Assembly: GCF_002078505.1 (NCBI RefSeq) | Contig: NZ_LUAV01000037.1 | Location: forward strand, 102,435 to 166,434 | Reading direction: 5' to 3' | DNA length: 64,000 bases | Source of the DNA: Ensifer aridi | GTDB lineage: Bacteria; Pseudomonadota; Alphaproteobacteria; Rhizobiales; Rhizobiaceae | Shown: in pieces, positions 42,011 through 50,840 of the stretch | Layout of the letters: every line of letters begins with the position of its first letter | How positions within the stretch are numbered: the first letter of the stretch is position 1 | Translations under genes and position numbers: made by a program | The notes under the pieces: generated by a model | What the model saw: only the letters and a program-made list of their open reading frames with translations | Databases searched by the model: none | What the model was told of the DNA's origin: nothing

Positions 42011-43368
42011 TGCGGGCGCTCCTCTCCGGACTGTGCCTCTGTAGCAAGAAACTGATCGAATGCTCTGAGGACGAGCTCGATGTCGCTGTCGTCCATGGCG
42101 GTGGATAGGCTGGCCGCGGCGCCATAGGGAAGAAGAACGCCCATCTCCAGGAAATGAGTACTCATTCTCCGCATCAACTCAGCTTCCGCCGTGCTCAGAT
42201 AAGCATCGCGAAACTCAGTCGGCGCGAGACGTTTGGGATGGATGCGAAACAGCGAGGCGGCGCCGGTCACCGAGAAGGCAGCATCGTGACTCGCAACGCT
42301 GGCCCTGAGGCCTTCCCGCAGCCTATCGCCCATCTGCTCGAGGCGATCGAAGGCAGCTTGCGTCATGGCTTCCATGGCCGCACGACCGGCAACCATGGAA
42401 ACAGGATTGGCGGAAAAGGTGCCGCCCTGCGGCAGCGATGGCTTGGCCTCGTCGGTGCCGAACACGCGCATCACCTCCTCGCGGCCACCAATGGCGCCGA
42501 TCGGAAAGCCACCTCCAATGATTTTTCCCGCGGTGATCAGATCGGGCGTCAGTCCGTAGCGCGCCGAGGCCCCGGTATAGCCTTGCCGAAGATTGAGAAC
42601 CTCGTCGGCAAGGATCAAGATCCCGTATTTGCGGGTGGTCACCGACAGCGCTTCGATGAAGGCAGGCTCCGGATGGATGAGGCCCGCCCGGCTTGGCATC
42701 GGGTCGATCAGTACGCATGCGAGACGGTCGCTGACCGCACCGAGGCACCTTTCCAGCCCGTCGACGTCGTTGAAGCGAAGAAGGTGCACCTCTTCGGCCA
42801 CGCTCGCCGGCGCGCCCCTATAAGCCGGGGTCGCGACCGGGGCCAGATCCCAGCCATTTTTGCCCGGTGCAATACCCTGTCCTGCCTCGGCCCAGTCATA
42901 GGCGCCATGATAGGCGCCTTCGATCCGCGCGATTGCGTGCCGGCCGGTAAAGGCACGCGCGGCCTTGATCGCGAACATTATTGCTTCCGTTCCGCTGTTC
43001 ACGAAGCGGACGCGCTCCATCGCAGGAATGCGGGCCGTCAGCAATTCCGCAAGGCCTATCTCGTGTTCTGTCGGGTTGGCAAAACAGGTTCCCGAGCGCA
43101 AGAGCCCGACGACCGCCTCTGATACCGGCGCGAAGCCGTGTCCATGAATGAGGGTGGTGAAGTTGTTGTTCAGATCGAGGAAACGGTTTCCATCGACGTC
43201 GACGAGATGGGCCCCCTCGCCGCGTTCCACATAAATCGGGAAGGGGTTCCTCTCCACGGTGGCACGGGTCGTTCCGCCGGGAAAGACCGCCTTGGCGCGA
43301 TTGAATAGATGTCTGGACTTACTGCGCGCAGACGCCTGCTGCGGACTGTTAGTTGCTTGGACGAGCAT
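42007..43368 (-). CDS. class III aminotransferase, glutamate-1-semialdehyde aminomutase-like
   Basis: A 453-residue PLP enzyme of the class III (GSA/omega-aminotransferase) group: GEGAHLVDVDGNRFLDLNNNF, VRFVNSGTEAIMFAIKAAR, the cofactor aspartate in LILADEVLNLRQG, and the Schiff-base lysine in TAGKIIGGGFPIGAIGG. Length is close to the family norm. In a catabolic operon rather than beside haem genes, it is more likely an amino-donor or amino-acid transaminase than hemL. It heads the operon with the ThDP enzyme, SDR and response regulator. A perfect palindrome lies 55 bp upstream of its start. Confidence 0.86.
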   Translation of the reverse strand: MLVQATNSPQQASARSKSRHLFNRAKAVFPGGTTRATVERNPFPIYVERGEGAHLVDVDGNRFLDLNNNFTTLIHGHGFAPVSEAVVGLLRSGTCFANPTEHEIGLAELLTARIPAMERVRFVNSGTEAIMFAIKAARAFTGRHAIARIEGAYHGAYDWAEAGQGIAPGKNGWDLAPVATPAYRGAPASVAEEVHLLRFNDVDGLERCLGAVSDRLACVLIDPMPSRAGLIHPEPAFIEALSVTTRKYGILILADEVLNLRQGYTGASARYGLTPDLITAGKIIGGGFPIGAIGGREEVMRVFGTDEAKPSLPQGGTFSANPVSMVAGRAAMEAMTQAAFDRLEQMGDRLREGLRASVASHDAAFSVTGAASLFRIHPKRLAPTEFRDAYLSTAEAELMRRMSTHFLEMGVLLPYGAAASLSTAMDDSDIELVLRAFDQFLATEAQSGEERPQ

Positions 43369-43422
43369 GATTCCGGCTTCCTGAAAAAGATGGGGATCGC
43401 TCGCTTTGCACGAGCTTCACAA

Positions 43423-43438
43423 TTTTGTTGCAACAAAA
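43423..43438. promoter_or_regulatory. palindromic operator candidate for the GntR regulator (aminotransferase promoter)
   Basis: TTTTGTTG-CAACAAAA, a perfect 16-bp palindrome in the gap between the GntR gene and the aminotransferase gene. Near copies occur on the other side of the regulator gene at 44202-44217 and 44243-44258, so all three are probably bound by that regulator. Confidence 0.7.
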
Positions 43439-43480
43439 ATGGGGCTCGTCAAGTGCATGTAACAAAATCTTGGCGCCGGC

Positions 43481-44170
43481 TCAGCCTTCATCTCTTTCCT
43501 GGTTCGCACGCTTCAACCGACGATATCCGTCACGAATGTCATTCTCCATAGCCGCCCTGAGGCCCGCCCCATCGCGCTCCTCGAGCGCCTCCATGGCGAC
43601 CTCGTGGTTGCGAACGCCGTATTTCTCCCTAGCAAACTCTGGGTAGAGATTGTGCAAGGATGGGCCAATTCTCAGCCAAAGGCTTTCGATGATGGAGACG
43701 AGGTGCGGAAAACCGGAGAGACGATAGATCAAAAAGTGGAATTCCTTGTTGTGCCAGAGCGCCTCGGCATAACGCTTCTCCTCAAGGGCGACATTGATGA
43801 GTGCCTGCAAAGATCTGAGTTTATTCACATCCTCAGGCGTTCCATGCAGCGCGGCCTGTTCCGACGCCAGCCCCTCTAGCGCCAGACGCGTGAGCGTTAT
43901 CTCTCGAAGAGCGGCCGCATCGAGAACCGGAACGACAACCGTCTTTGGCCCGGCATAGACGAGCGCCCCTTCGTTCGTCAGGCGATTGATCGCGTCACGC
44001 GCGGGCGTTGTACTGACATCCAGGTCTTGCGCCACGGCGCGCACGGTCAGCTTGTGCCCCGGCTTGTAAACACCGCGAATAATTCGCTCTTTCATCTCGC
44101 GATATGCAGCGTCACCCAACCTTTCCATCGCCCGCTCCACTTGTGCGGTTTCATTCGGGACATCAGACAT
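43481..44170 (-). CDS. GntR-family regulator, FCD (FadR-like) subgroup
   Basis: A 229-residue regulator with a near-perfect ribosome-binding site (AAGGAGGTGAA) right before the ATG at 44170. The winged helix is at residues 20-85: AAYREMKERIIRGVYKPGHKL, then TVRAVAQDLDVSTTPARDAINRL and the wing GALVYAG. The C-terminal all-helical FCD effector domain follows (ALREITLTRLALEGLA; NKEFHFLIYRL; NHEVAMEALEERD), which usually binds a small carboxylate through a metal. It separates the aminotransferase operon from the divergent ABC transporter operon and very probably controls both. It is most likely a repressor, as is usual for the family. Confidence 0.9.
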   Translation of the reverse strand: MSDVPNETAQVERAMERLGDAAYREMKERIIRGVYKPGHKLTVRAVAQDLDVSTTPARDAINRLTNEGALVYAGPKTVVVPVLDAAALREITLTRLALEGLASEQAALHGTPEDVNKLRSLQALINVALEEKRYAEALWHNKEFHFLIYRLSGFPHLVSIIESLWLRIGPSLHNLYPEFAREKYGVRNHEVAMEALEERDGAGLRAAMENDIRDGYRRLKRANQERDEG

Positions 44171-44454
44171 TTCACCTCCTTGATCTGTTGACACTGCGAA
44201 TTTTTGATGCAACAAAAGTGAAGTGTGAAGGTTTTGCAAAGCTTTTGTCGCGTCAAAGGCTTTAGCAGCTTTCCCGATTATGGTCACGCGGGCCCGCAGG
44301 CTTGGCGAGCTGCGGGACGCCAACAATCTCAACAAAACACATGTGCCCCTCTTTGGTCGCAGGACTCTAAGAGGGCTCTCTCATCGCGGCCGGCTAACGG
44401 TCCGGACTCACGGGAAAGGCGCTCGCGAGCGCTGAGCTGAAAGGAAACACAGAA
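44171..44454. promoter_or_regulatory. divergent promoter region with two GntR operator-like palindromes
   Basis: A 284-bp gap between the GntR gene and the importer operon. TTTTGATG-CAACAAAA at 44202-44217 differs by one base from the perfect palindrome at 43423. TTTTGTCG-CGTCAAAG at 44243-44258 keeps the outer half sites. The first lies 32 bp upstream of the regulator start, so autoregulation is likely. No gene was found in the rest. Confidence 0.65.
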
Positions 44455-45573
44455 TTGATCGGCCAATCCCTGTCCCTTGTGGGACTGCAAAAACGATACG
44501 GAGAGATGTTCGCTGTTCGTGAACTCTCGCTCGACATTGCCGCCGGGGAGTTCGTCTCCCTTCTGGGGCCGTCCGGCTCCGGCAAGACAACCGTCCTGAC
44601 CATGGTAGCCGGATTCGATGCCCCAAGCGCCGGCAGGATCGTTATCGGCGGGCGCGACGTAACGCGACTTGCGCCCAATCACCGCAACATCGGCATGGTT
44701 TTCCAGAAATACGCACTTTTCCCTCACCTCACCATCCGCCAGAACATTGCCTTCCCGCTGAAGATGCGAGGCAAATCGCAGAAAGCCGCGACATCCCGGC
44801 GGGTCGATGAGATGCTGGAGCTCATCCAACTCTCCGGCTACGCCGAGCGCTATCCCAACCAGCTCTCCGGAGGCCAGCAGCAACGCGTCGCGGTGGCGCG
44901 CGCTCTGGCGTTCGAGCCCCCGGTCCTCCTGATGGACGAACCGCTCGGTGCGCTCGACAAGAAGCTGAGAGAAGTCATGCAGTTCGAAATCAAGCGTCTC
45001 CAGGAGCGGCTTGGCGTGACGGTCGTCTACGTGACCCATGACCAGGACGAAGCTCTGACGATGTCGGACCGGGTGGCAATCATGTGCAATGGCCGGCTGA
45101 TGCAGTGCGGCACGCCGGCGGAGCTCTACCGGCAGCCGAGTTCCGAATTTGTCGCGGACTTCATTGGCCGGATGAATTTTATCGACGGTGATTGCCTCGA
45201 CAGCAAGGGCGGGAAGACGATCGTCCGCTTGTCCGAAGGAAGCGTGCTGAACCTGCGCTCCGTCGGGAACGACCGCGATTGCAGGTGCGCACCGGGCAAA
45301 GCTCTGCGTGTGGCAATCCGCCCGGAACGCATCCGCCTCGTGCGGCGGGGCCAAGGCGGTGCGGAAGCATTTCCGGGCGTAGTCGATGCCTCGGTATTCG
45401 TTGGCTCCACGTACATCGTCGTCGTTCGACTTGCGGATCGGCCAGAGGCGAGCCTGCATGTGCAAATCGCCGCGGACGGGTTCATCCCGTTCCAGAGAAA
45501 CGACAACGTGGACGTCCTCCTCGACGAAGAGGCCGTGCACGTCTTTCCTTTGGTGGAGAGGTGCGCGGCATGA
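44455..45573 (+). CDS. ABC importer ATPase, spermidine/putrescine type (PotA-like)
   Basis: A 372-residue ATPase. The start is a TTG at 44455 with AAGGAAA eight bases upstream; no better start exists in frame. It has Walker A GPSGSGKTT, the Q-loop FQKYALFPHLT, signature LSGGQQQRVAVARAL, Walker B LLMDEPLGALD, and the H-loop YVTHDQDEAL. Residues from about 240 form the C-terminal TOBE regulatory domain. It would drive the two permeases that follow. The first permease gene overlaps by four bases. Substrate class is polyamine-like or another small organic cation by family; the substrate itself is not defined. Confidence 0.9.
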   Translation: MIGQSLSLVGLQKRYGEMFAVRELSLDIAAGEFVSLLGPSGSGKTTVLTMVAGFDAPSAGRIVIGGRDVTRLAPNHRNIGMVFQKYALFPHLTIRQNIAFPLKMRGKSQKAATSRRVDEMLELIQLSGYAERYPNQLSGGQQQRVAVARALAFEPPVLLMDEPLGALDKKLREVMQFEIKRLQERLGVTVVYVTHDQDEALTMSDRVAIMCNGRLMQCGTPAELYRQPSSEFVADFIGRMNFIDGDCLDSKGGKTIVRLSEGSVLNLRSVGNDRDCRCAPGKALRVAIRPERIRLVRRGQGGAEAFPGVVDASVFVGSTYIVVVRLADRPEASLHVQIAADGFIPFQRNDNVDVLLDEEAVHVFPLVERCAA

Positions 45574-46469
45574 CGAATTTCATATCTCGGTCACGCTCAC
45601 ATCGACTCTCCTTCCGGCGACTCAGTTCCTACTCGGCGCGCTTTTATTCGCTGCCCACATCCATCGTCCTGGCCACGCCGCTCATTGCAGCGCTTGCAAT
45701 CGGCTTTTTGTATCCGGTCCTGAAGCTTTTTGCGTTGAGCTTTTCCGGAGGAACGCTCGCTTATTATCGGCGCATTGTCGCCGAGCCGCTTCATCTCGCT
45801 GTTCTTACAGGCACCGTTCAAGTCGCGCTGGTGGTCACGGTTGCCAGTCTGCTCCTCGGCTTCCCCGTTGCCTATCTCATGGCGCGTCTCAGCAAGGGCC
45901 CGGCCACGGTTGTCGGGGCCTGCGTCTTCATTCCGTTGTGGACCTCCGTTCTCATTCGCTCTTACGCCTGGGTCACACTTCTGCAGCGAAACGGGATCAT
46001 CAACGAACTGCTCATCGATACGGGTGTGACGGACGGGCCGTTGAAGCTGATCTACACTCAGGGCGCGGTCATCCTCGCGATGACGCATGTGCTGATGCCG
46101 TTCATGATCTTGCCTATCTATTCGGCGTTGCGCGCGCTTCCGGCTGACTACGTGCGGGCAGCCCGCAATCTTGGAGCCGGGCCCCTCCGGGCCTTCGTAG
46201 CCGTAACGCTGCCGCTCAGTCTTCCCGGCGTCTTTGCCGGCAGCGTGATGTGCTTCGTGCTGGCCCTAGGCTTCTACATTACCCCTGCCCTGGTGGGCGG
46301 GCCCGGCTCGATGCTGATGGCGACGCTCATCGGACAGCAGACGACGGTGCTGCTCGATTGGCCCTTCGCGGCGGCGCTTTCGACCGTCCTTCTCGCAGTC
46401 ACGCTCCTTTTCGTTCTGCTGTTCCGCAGGACGCTATCGCTCAGCAAGGGATTGAACAGTGTCTATTGA
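45570..46469 (+). CDS. ABC importer permease (PotB-like)
   Basis: A 299-residue inner-membrane permease starting at 45570 (MTNFISRSRSHRL), where ATGA joins it to the ATPase gene; the frame is open upstream within that gene. Six hydrophobic segments are visible, from IVLATPLIAALAIGFLYPVL to TVLLAVTLLFVLLF. The EAA-type coupling loop is ALPADYVRAARNLGAGPLRAF. The N-terminal 30 residues are basic and cytoplasmic. It pairs with the next gene product to form the translocation pore. Confidence 0.9.
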   Translation: MTNFISRSRSHRLSFRRLSSYSARFYSLPTSIVLATPLIAALAIGFLYPVLKLFALSFSGGTLAYYRRIVAEPLHLAVLTGTVQVALVVTVASLLLGFPVAYLMARLSKGPATVVGACVFIPLWTSVLIRSYAWVTLLQRNGIINELLIDTGVTDGPLKLIYTQGAVILAMTHVLMPFMILPIYSALRALPADYVRAARNLGAGPLRAFVAVTLPLSLPGVFAGSVMCFVLALGFYITPALVGGPGSMLMATLIGQQTTVLLDWPFAAALSTVLLAVTLLFVLLFRRTLSLSKGLNSVY

Positions 46470-47325
46470 TCAAGCACGGCTATCGGACCGTTTTCCCGTG
46501 ATCCTGGATGTCTTCGCCTCTCCCGCCATCCGCTCCTATTCCGCTGCCGCTGGAATCATAGCCGGGGGCGCAGCAATTGGAGGCATCCTCTTCTTCCTGT
46601 TGCTCCCGACACTGATCGTCATACCGATGTCGCTCAGCGAAACGAACTACATCGAGTTCCCGCCCCGTGGCCTGACCCTGAAATGGTACAGCGCCTATCT
46701 CAGCGATCCCGATTGGATGGCGGCGACGTGGTTCAGCCTCAGGATCGCCCTGGCGACGACCGCGACTGCCACGATCACCGGCACCATGGCGGCACTTGCC
46801 ATCGTTCGCGGGTGCCTTCCGTTCAGAACTGCCCTGCAGGCGCTCGCATTGGGCCCATTGATCGTGCCCCACATCGTTCTTGGCGTTGCGCTCTACCTGA
46901 CCTTCTCACCGCTTCAGTTGACCGGCAGCTTCCTCGGTTTTCTCGTCGCGCACACCGTGCTCGCAATCCCTTATGTGATCATCACCGTCACGGCGTCCCT
47001 GCAGCGCTTCGATCCGACGCTGGAACTGGCGGCGTTGAACTGCGGGGCGAATAGGCTGCAGGCATTTTTCCTTGTCGTACTGCCGAACATTGCGCCGGGC
47101 GTGGCGGCCGCGGCGGTCTTCGCCTTTCTCGCCTCTTTCGACGAAGCGACGGTTGCCTTCTTCATATCGGACGTCGGCGGCAAATCGATCGGCCGCAAGA
47201 TGTTCGAGGACATCGACTTCAACCTGACACCTGTCATCGCGGCAGTCTCGACGGTGCTGGTCGCCACATCCCTCCTGCTCATGGGCTCGGTCCATCTAGT
47301 GAACGCCCGCAAGCCCCGTCCCTGA
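46459..47325 (+). CDS. ABC importer permease (PotC-like)
   Basis: A 288-residue permease beginning with GTG at 46459 and overlapping the first permease gene by 11 bp. It has six hydrophobic segments (AIGGILFFLLLPTLIVIPM to VLVATSLLLMGSVHLV) and the EAA loop FDPTLELAALNCGANRLQAF. The periplasmic loop NYIEFPPRGLTLKWYSAYL after the first helix is typical of PotC-like proteins. It works with the PotB-like permease, the ATPase and the binding protein encoded 40 bp downstream. Confidence 0.9.
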   Translation: MSIDQARLSDRFPVILDVFASPAIRSYSAAAGIIAGGAAIGGILFFLLLPTLIVIPMSLSETNYIEFPPRGLTLKWYSAYLSDPDWMAATWFSLRIALATTATATITGTMAALAIVRGCLPFRTALQALALGPLIVPHIVLGVALYLTFSPLQLTGSFLGFLVAHTVLAIPYVIITVTASLQRFDPTLELAALNCGANRLQAFFLVVLPNIAPGVAAAAVFAFLASFDEATVAFFISDVGGKSIGRKMFEDIDFNLTPVIAAVSTVLVATSLLLMGSVHLVNARKPRP

Positions 47326-47365
47326 GAGCGAAACATCACTCACTCAATCTGCGAAGGAGACTTCT

Positions 47366-48439
47366 ATGCCCACGCTGCTTCCGCGTCTTGGAAAAGTCCT
47401 CATTCCGGTCGTTGTTGGACTTCCCTCCTTGATCCCGCTTACCCAACCGACCTTAGCTGCCGAGCAGGTCATCATTGCGTCCACCGGCGGAGCCTATGAC
47501 CGGGCCTTGAAAGAGGCCTGGTTCGATCCGTTCACCAAGGCAACGGGCATCGAGGTTGTGACCGTCGCCGCGACGAACGCCGAAATGCGCGCCAAGGCTT
47601 CCGCCATGGTGAAGACGGGAAATATCACTTGGGACCTTTATCTCGACGGAGAAATCCAAGCCGCGTCGAAAGCGCATCGCGAAATCACGGAAGATCTGAC
47701 GGCGTTCTGCCGGCAGTTTGCCGACCGCCGGGACCTCAGCGCAAACGCCTGCGCCGCCGGCGGAGCGCTCCTGCAATCGACCGCGACCCTGCTGGCCTAC
47801 AGAACGGGCGAGCCCGGCGGGCCCGTTCCGGAGACCTGGGCGGACATGTGGGACACGGAAAAGTTCCCGGGGGAGCGGGCCTTTCCGAACTTTGACGACC
47901 CTTGGCGCGTGATGGCTGCCGCGCTCCTTGCCGACGGCGTCAGCCGCGACGAATTGTTTCCACTCGACATCGATCGCGCCCTCGCCAAGCTCGAGCAGAT
48001 CAGGCCCTCGGTTTCGCTGTGGTGGAAAACGGGTGACCAGAGCGTGCAGGGTTTTCGCAACGGTGACTATTCGCTTGGCCAGATCTGGTTGACGCGTGCG
48101 AAGGCGATGCGGAACGAGGGCCTGCCAATCGCATGGTCGTATAAGGCATCTTTCCTCGTCGGCGACCGGATAGCGCTCCTGAAAGACGCGCCTCATCGCG
48201 AAAATGCACTGAAGCTGATCGCCTTTTGGCTGAACACACCGGCCGCCCAGGCCAAGGCCTGCGAAGCGCTTTCCTGCACGCCGCCAAGCAGCGATGCGAT
48301 CGCGATGATGTCGGATGAGGCGCGCAAGACAATGCCACAGGGTGATGACGTTCGGGATTACGTCATCGTTCCCGATGCGGAATGGATCAACGCCAATGCT
48401 GCGATGATGTTGCAGCGGTGGAACGAGTGGATTCGCTGA
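47366..48439 (+). CDS. ABC importer periplasmic binding protein (PotD/extracellular family 1-like)
   Basis: A 357-residue exported protein. The signal peptide (MPTLLPRLGKVLIPVVVGL to TLAAEQ, cleavage near residue 32) precedes the mature strand VIIASTGGAYDRALKEAWFDPFTK, which is typical of the spermidine/putrescine and related opine or thiamine-like binders. Landmarks are WDLYLDGEIQAAS, ETWADMWDTEKFPGERAF and the C-lobe SYKASFLVGDRIALL. Four cysteines occur (CRQF, CAAGG, CEALSC) and could form disulfides in the periplasm. It ends the importer operon. Confidence 0.88.
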   Translation: MPTLLPRLGKVLIPVVVGLPSLIPLTQPTLAAEQVIIASTGGAYDRALKEAWFDPFTKATGIEVVTVAATNAEMRAKASAMVKTGNITWDLYLDGEIQAASKAHREITEDLTAFCRQFADRRDLSANACAAGGALLQSTATLLAYRTGEPGGPVPETWADMWDTEKFPGERAFPNFDDPWRVMAAALLADGVSRDELFPLDIDRALAKLEQIRPSVSLWWKTGDQSVQGFRNGDYSLGQIWLTRAKAMRNEGLPIAWSYKASFLVGDRIALLKDAPHRENALKLIAFWLNTPAAQAKACEALSCTPPSSDAIAMMSDEARKTMPQGDDVRDYVIVPDAEWINANAAMMLQRWNEWIR

Positions 48440-48775
48440 TGGCGTACACCGCCCGGTGCATGGTGGCGAGGCGCAGCGGGTCGCTACGCCTCGTCCTTGG
48501 GGATGGGCTGGAGGCGAAATCTGATGCTCGAATTGAGCCAAATGCCCGCCTTGGATGGTGAGCCGAGTTTGACGCAAGCACTGTGTACGTCCTCATTGCT
48601 CCAGAAGACGTCGCTCGACCGTTTCTGATCAGCGGCCGGGAGCGACCCGATTCAGACTGTCAATTCGTTGCGCGGGGACGGCAGGTTTGCGCCGCCATCC
48701 GGTCTTCGACCATCCAAACCGCAACTATCCGAAAGCTGCCGATCCCGCGTGCTTCCAGAAGAACCTCCAGCATTT
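48440..48775. other. 336-bp gap between importer operon and LysR gene, no gene seen
   Basis: Open frames here are short, without ribosome sites or recognisable domains on either strand. The segment follows the binding-protein stop and precedes the 3' end of the convergent LysR gene. I saw no clear hairpin with a T run and no repeat. It may be degraded coding sequence, but nothing supports a specific origin. Confidence 0.4.
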
Positions 48776-49651
48776 TCAAGCTTCCATCAGCCTGGAGGAC
48801 AGGAATTCGATGAAGCGCTGGGTCTTGGCTGGAATAAGGCGAGTTTCGGTGACGGCGTAAATGCTGACCGACGACCCCTGCCATTCGGGCAGGATGCGTC
48901 GGAGCCGGCCAGAGGCCAAGTCTTCCTCGACGATCTTCCCGGGAAGCAGGCCGATGCCCTGGTGGCTGACCGCCAGGGCGCGGATCATCCCGACGCTATT
49001 GAGCGTGAAGCGGCCGCTAACGCCGACATCGACGGTGTCGGTGCCCCGGTGCAAAGTCCAGGTCGGGCTCCGCGGCATGCAGATGCATTCATGCGCCGCC
49101 AGGTCCGCCGGTGTCGCGGGCTCGCCCGACGCTTCGACATAGTTAGGAGACGCATAGAGGTGGCGCGAATGCCGCCCGATCAGGCGGGCGATCAGACTGG
49201 AATCTTCCAGTTTGCCGATGCGGATCGCCGCGTCGAACGGCTCGGCGACCAGATCGACGCGGCGCGGGGTCAGGTCGAATTCGAACGTGATGCCAGGATA
49301 GTGCCGCGCGAATTCGGCGATGATCGGCGTGAGGTAAAGAGTAGCGAAGTCGACCGGAAGCGAAACCCGCAGGACACCGGTCGGCTGCTCAACCATCGCG
49401 CCGAGCTGTTCGTGCGCGAGCCGTGCCTCGTCAACGATGCGCTTGCTTCGTTCATAATAGAGCTGGCCGGCCTCGGTGAGCTCGATCTTGCGCGTCGTGC
49501 GATGCAGCAGCCTCAAACCGATCGCCTTCTCCAACTCGCTGATACGTCGCGACAGAGTGGAGTTAGGCATGCCGAGAGCCTCCGCGGCCTTCCGAAAGCT
49601 CCTGGCTCTGGCCACCTCCACGAACAGCGCCATGTCGTTCAAATGGCTCAA
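48776..49651 (-). CDS. LysR-family transcriptional regulator
   Basis: A 291-residue regulator started at the TTG at 49651, which has GGAG seven bases upstream; ATG 49633 is the alternative. The helix-turn-helix is MALFVEVARARSFRKAAEAL, then GMPNSTLSRRISELEKAIG and LHRTTRKIELTEAG. The effector domain is of the type-2 periplasmic-binding fold (VSLPVDFATLYLTPIIAEFARHYP; VDVGVSGRFTLNS; IGLLPGKIVEEDL). It is divergent from the old-yellow-enzyme gene with about 100 bp between them, the usual sign that it controls that gene, probably in response to an electrophile. Confidence 0.9.
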   Translation of the reverse strand: MSHLNDMALFVEVARARSFRKAAEALGMPNSTLSRRISELEKAIGLRLLHRTTRKIELTEAGQLYYERSKRIVDEARLAHEQLGAMVEQPTGVLRVSLPVDFATLYLTPIIAEFARHYPGITFEFDLTPRRVDLVAEPFDAAIRIGKLEDSSLIARLIGRHSRHLYASPNYVEASGEPATPADLAAHECICMPRSPTWTLHRGTDTVDVGVSGRFTLNSVGMIRALAVSHQGIGLLPGKIVEEDLASGRLRRILPEWQGSSVSIYAVTETRLIPAKTQRFIEFLSSRLMEA

Positions 49652-49748
49652 CTGATTGCTCCATGGATGGAAAGATGATTTCAACTCCGCCGGATTTATC
49701 CCGAGATCGGAATGGTGGACAAGGGACTCCAACGAATGGAGAACCCAA

Positions 49749-50828
49749 ATGGATCCACTGTTCACCCCGGCCCGCATTGGCCGCTACATGCTTCCCAACC
49801 GACTGGTGATGGCGCCCATGACCCGCAGCCGCGCCGCCTTCGACGGTACGCCGGGAGAACTGGCTGCCGAATATTATGCGCAGCGCGCCGACATCGGCCT
49901 GATCGTCACCGAGGGTACCCAGCCCTCGGATGACGGGCAGGGCTACCTCACCACCCCGGGGATCTACACTCCCGCACACGTCACCGGCTGGCGGAAGATC
50001 ACGTCCGCCGTGCACGACAAAGGTGGCCACATCTTCATCCAGCTCATGCACGCCGGGCGTATGTCGCACCCCGACAATACGCCGCATCATCGCCAGGGCG
50101 TTGCACCGTCCGCGATCGCGCCGGGGACGGGCATGTTCACGGCAACGGGGATGCAGGACATTCCCACGCCGCGCGCGCTGACGACCGAAGAGGTACGCCA
50201 GACCGTCGTCGATTTCCGCCACGCGGCCCGCTCGGCGATCGGGGCCGGCGCCGACGGCATCGAGATTCACGGCGCAAATGCCTACCTCGTCCAGCAGTTC
50301 TTCGCGCCAAGTGCCAACACGCGCACGGACGAATATGGCGGCTCCATCGAGAACCGCGCCCGCTTCGCCATCGAGGTTGCCACGGTGATCGCCGAGGAGA
50401 TCGGCGCGGACCGCACCGCAATCCGCCTGTCCCCCGGCACGACGATGTGGGGAATCGACGAAGGCGCCGAAGGGCCGGACCTCTATCGCTATCTCGTCGC
50501 CGAACTCGACAAGCTCGGGCTCGCCTATCTGCACATCATGCACCAGGGCAACGAGCCGCTGCTGGCCGATATCCGCAAGCTCTGGCACCAATCGCTGATC
50601 CTCAACCGGCCGGGTCGTCCGCGCCACCAGATCGGCGCCGACGTGACTTCGGGCTTGGCCGATCTCGAAGCTTACGGGCAGATGGTCCTTGCCAATCCGG
50701 ACTTCATCGTGCGGCTGAAGGCCAATGCAGCGATGAACGAGGCAGACCACAGCACCTTCTTCGGTGGCGCGGCGCGAGGCTACATCGATTACGCCGCCGT
50801 GAGCGCCCGGACCGATACGAGTTCATGA
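49749..50828 (+). CDS. FMN-dependent alkene reductase, old yellow enzyme (NemA-like)
   Basis: A 359-residue flavoprotein with start at 49749 (MDPLFTPARIGRYMLPNRL) after GGAGA. Family motifs are NRLVMAPMTRSRA at the FMN site, QLMHAGRMSH, the substrate-binding His-Asn pair in GIEIHGANAYLVQQFF, TDEYGGSIENRARF, and the phosphate-binding end LVLANPDFIVRLK-like MVLANPDFIVRLKANA. It reduces activated alkenes, maleimides and nitro esters with NAD(P)H. It is divergent from the LysR gene and followed 12 bp later by an NmrA-like gene, probably in one operon. Confidence 0.92.
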   Translation: MDPLFTPARIGRYMLPNRLVMAPMTRSRAAFDGTPGELAAEYYAQRADIGLIVTEGTQPSDDGQGYLTTPGIYTPAHVTGWRKITSAVHDKGGHIFIQLMHAGRMSHPDNTPHHRQGVAPSAIAPGTGMFTATGMQDIPTPRALTTEEVRQTVVDFRHAARSAIGAGADGIEIHGANAYLVQQFFAPSANTRTDEYGGSIENRARFAIEVATVIAEEIGADRTAIRLSPGTTMWGIDEGAEGPDLYRYLVAELDKLGLAYLHIMHQGNEPLLADIRKLWHQSLILNRPGRPRHQIGADVTSGLADLEAYGQMVLANPDFIVRLKANAAMNEADHSTFFGGAARGYIDYAAVSARTDTSS

Positions 50829-50840
50829 CAGGAGATCAGA

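Noticed and set aside
42007..43368. Class III aminotransferase as haem-pathway glutamate-1-semialdehyde aminomutase
   Set aside because: It sits in a regulated catabolic operon with a ThDP enzyme, and alphaproteobacteria make aminolevulinate by the ALAS route, so a HemL role is unlikely.
48583..48813. Rightward 76-residue frame between the importer and LysR genes
   Set aside because: Arginine- and serine-rich product without a ribosome site, overlapping the end of the LysR gene; no support for a real gene.
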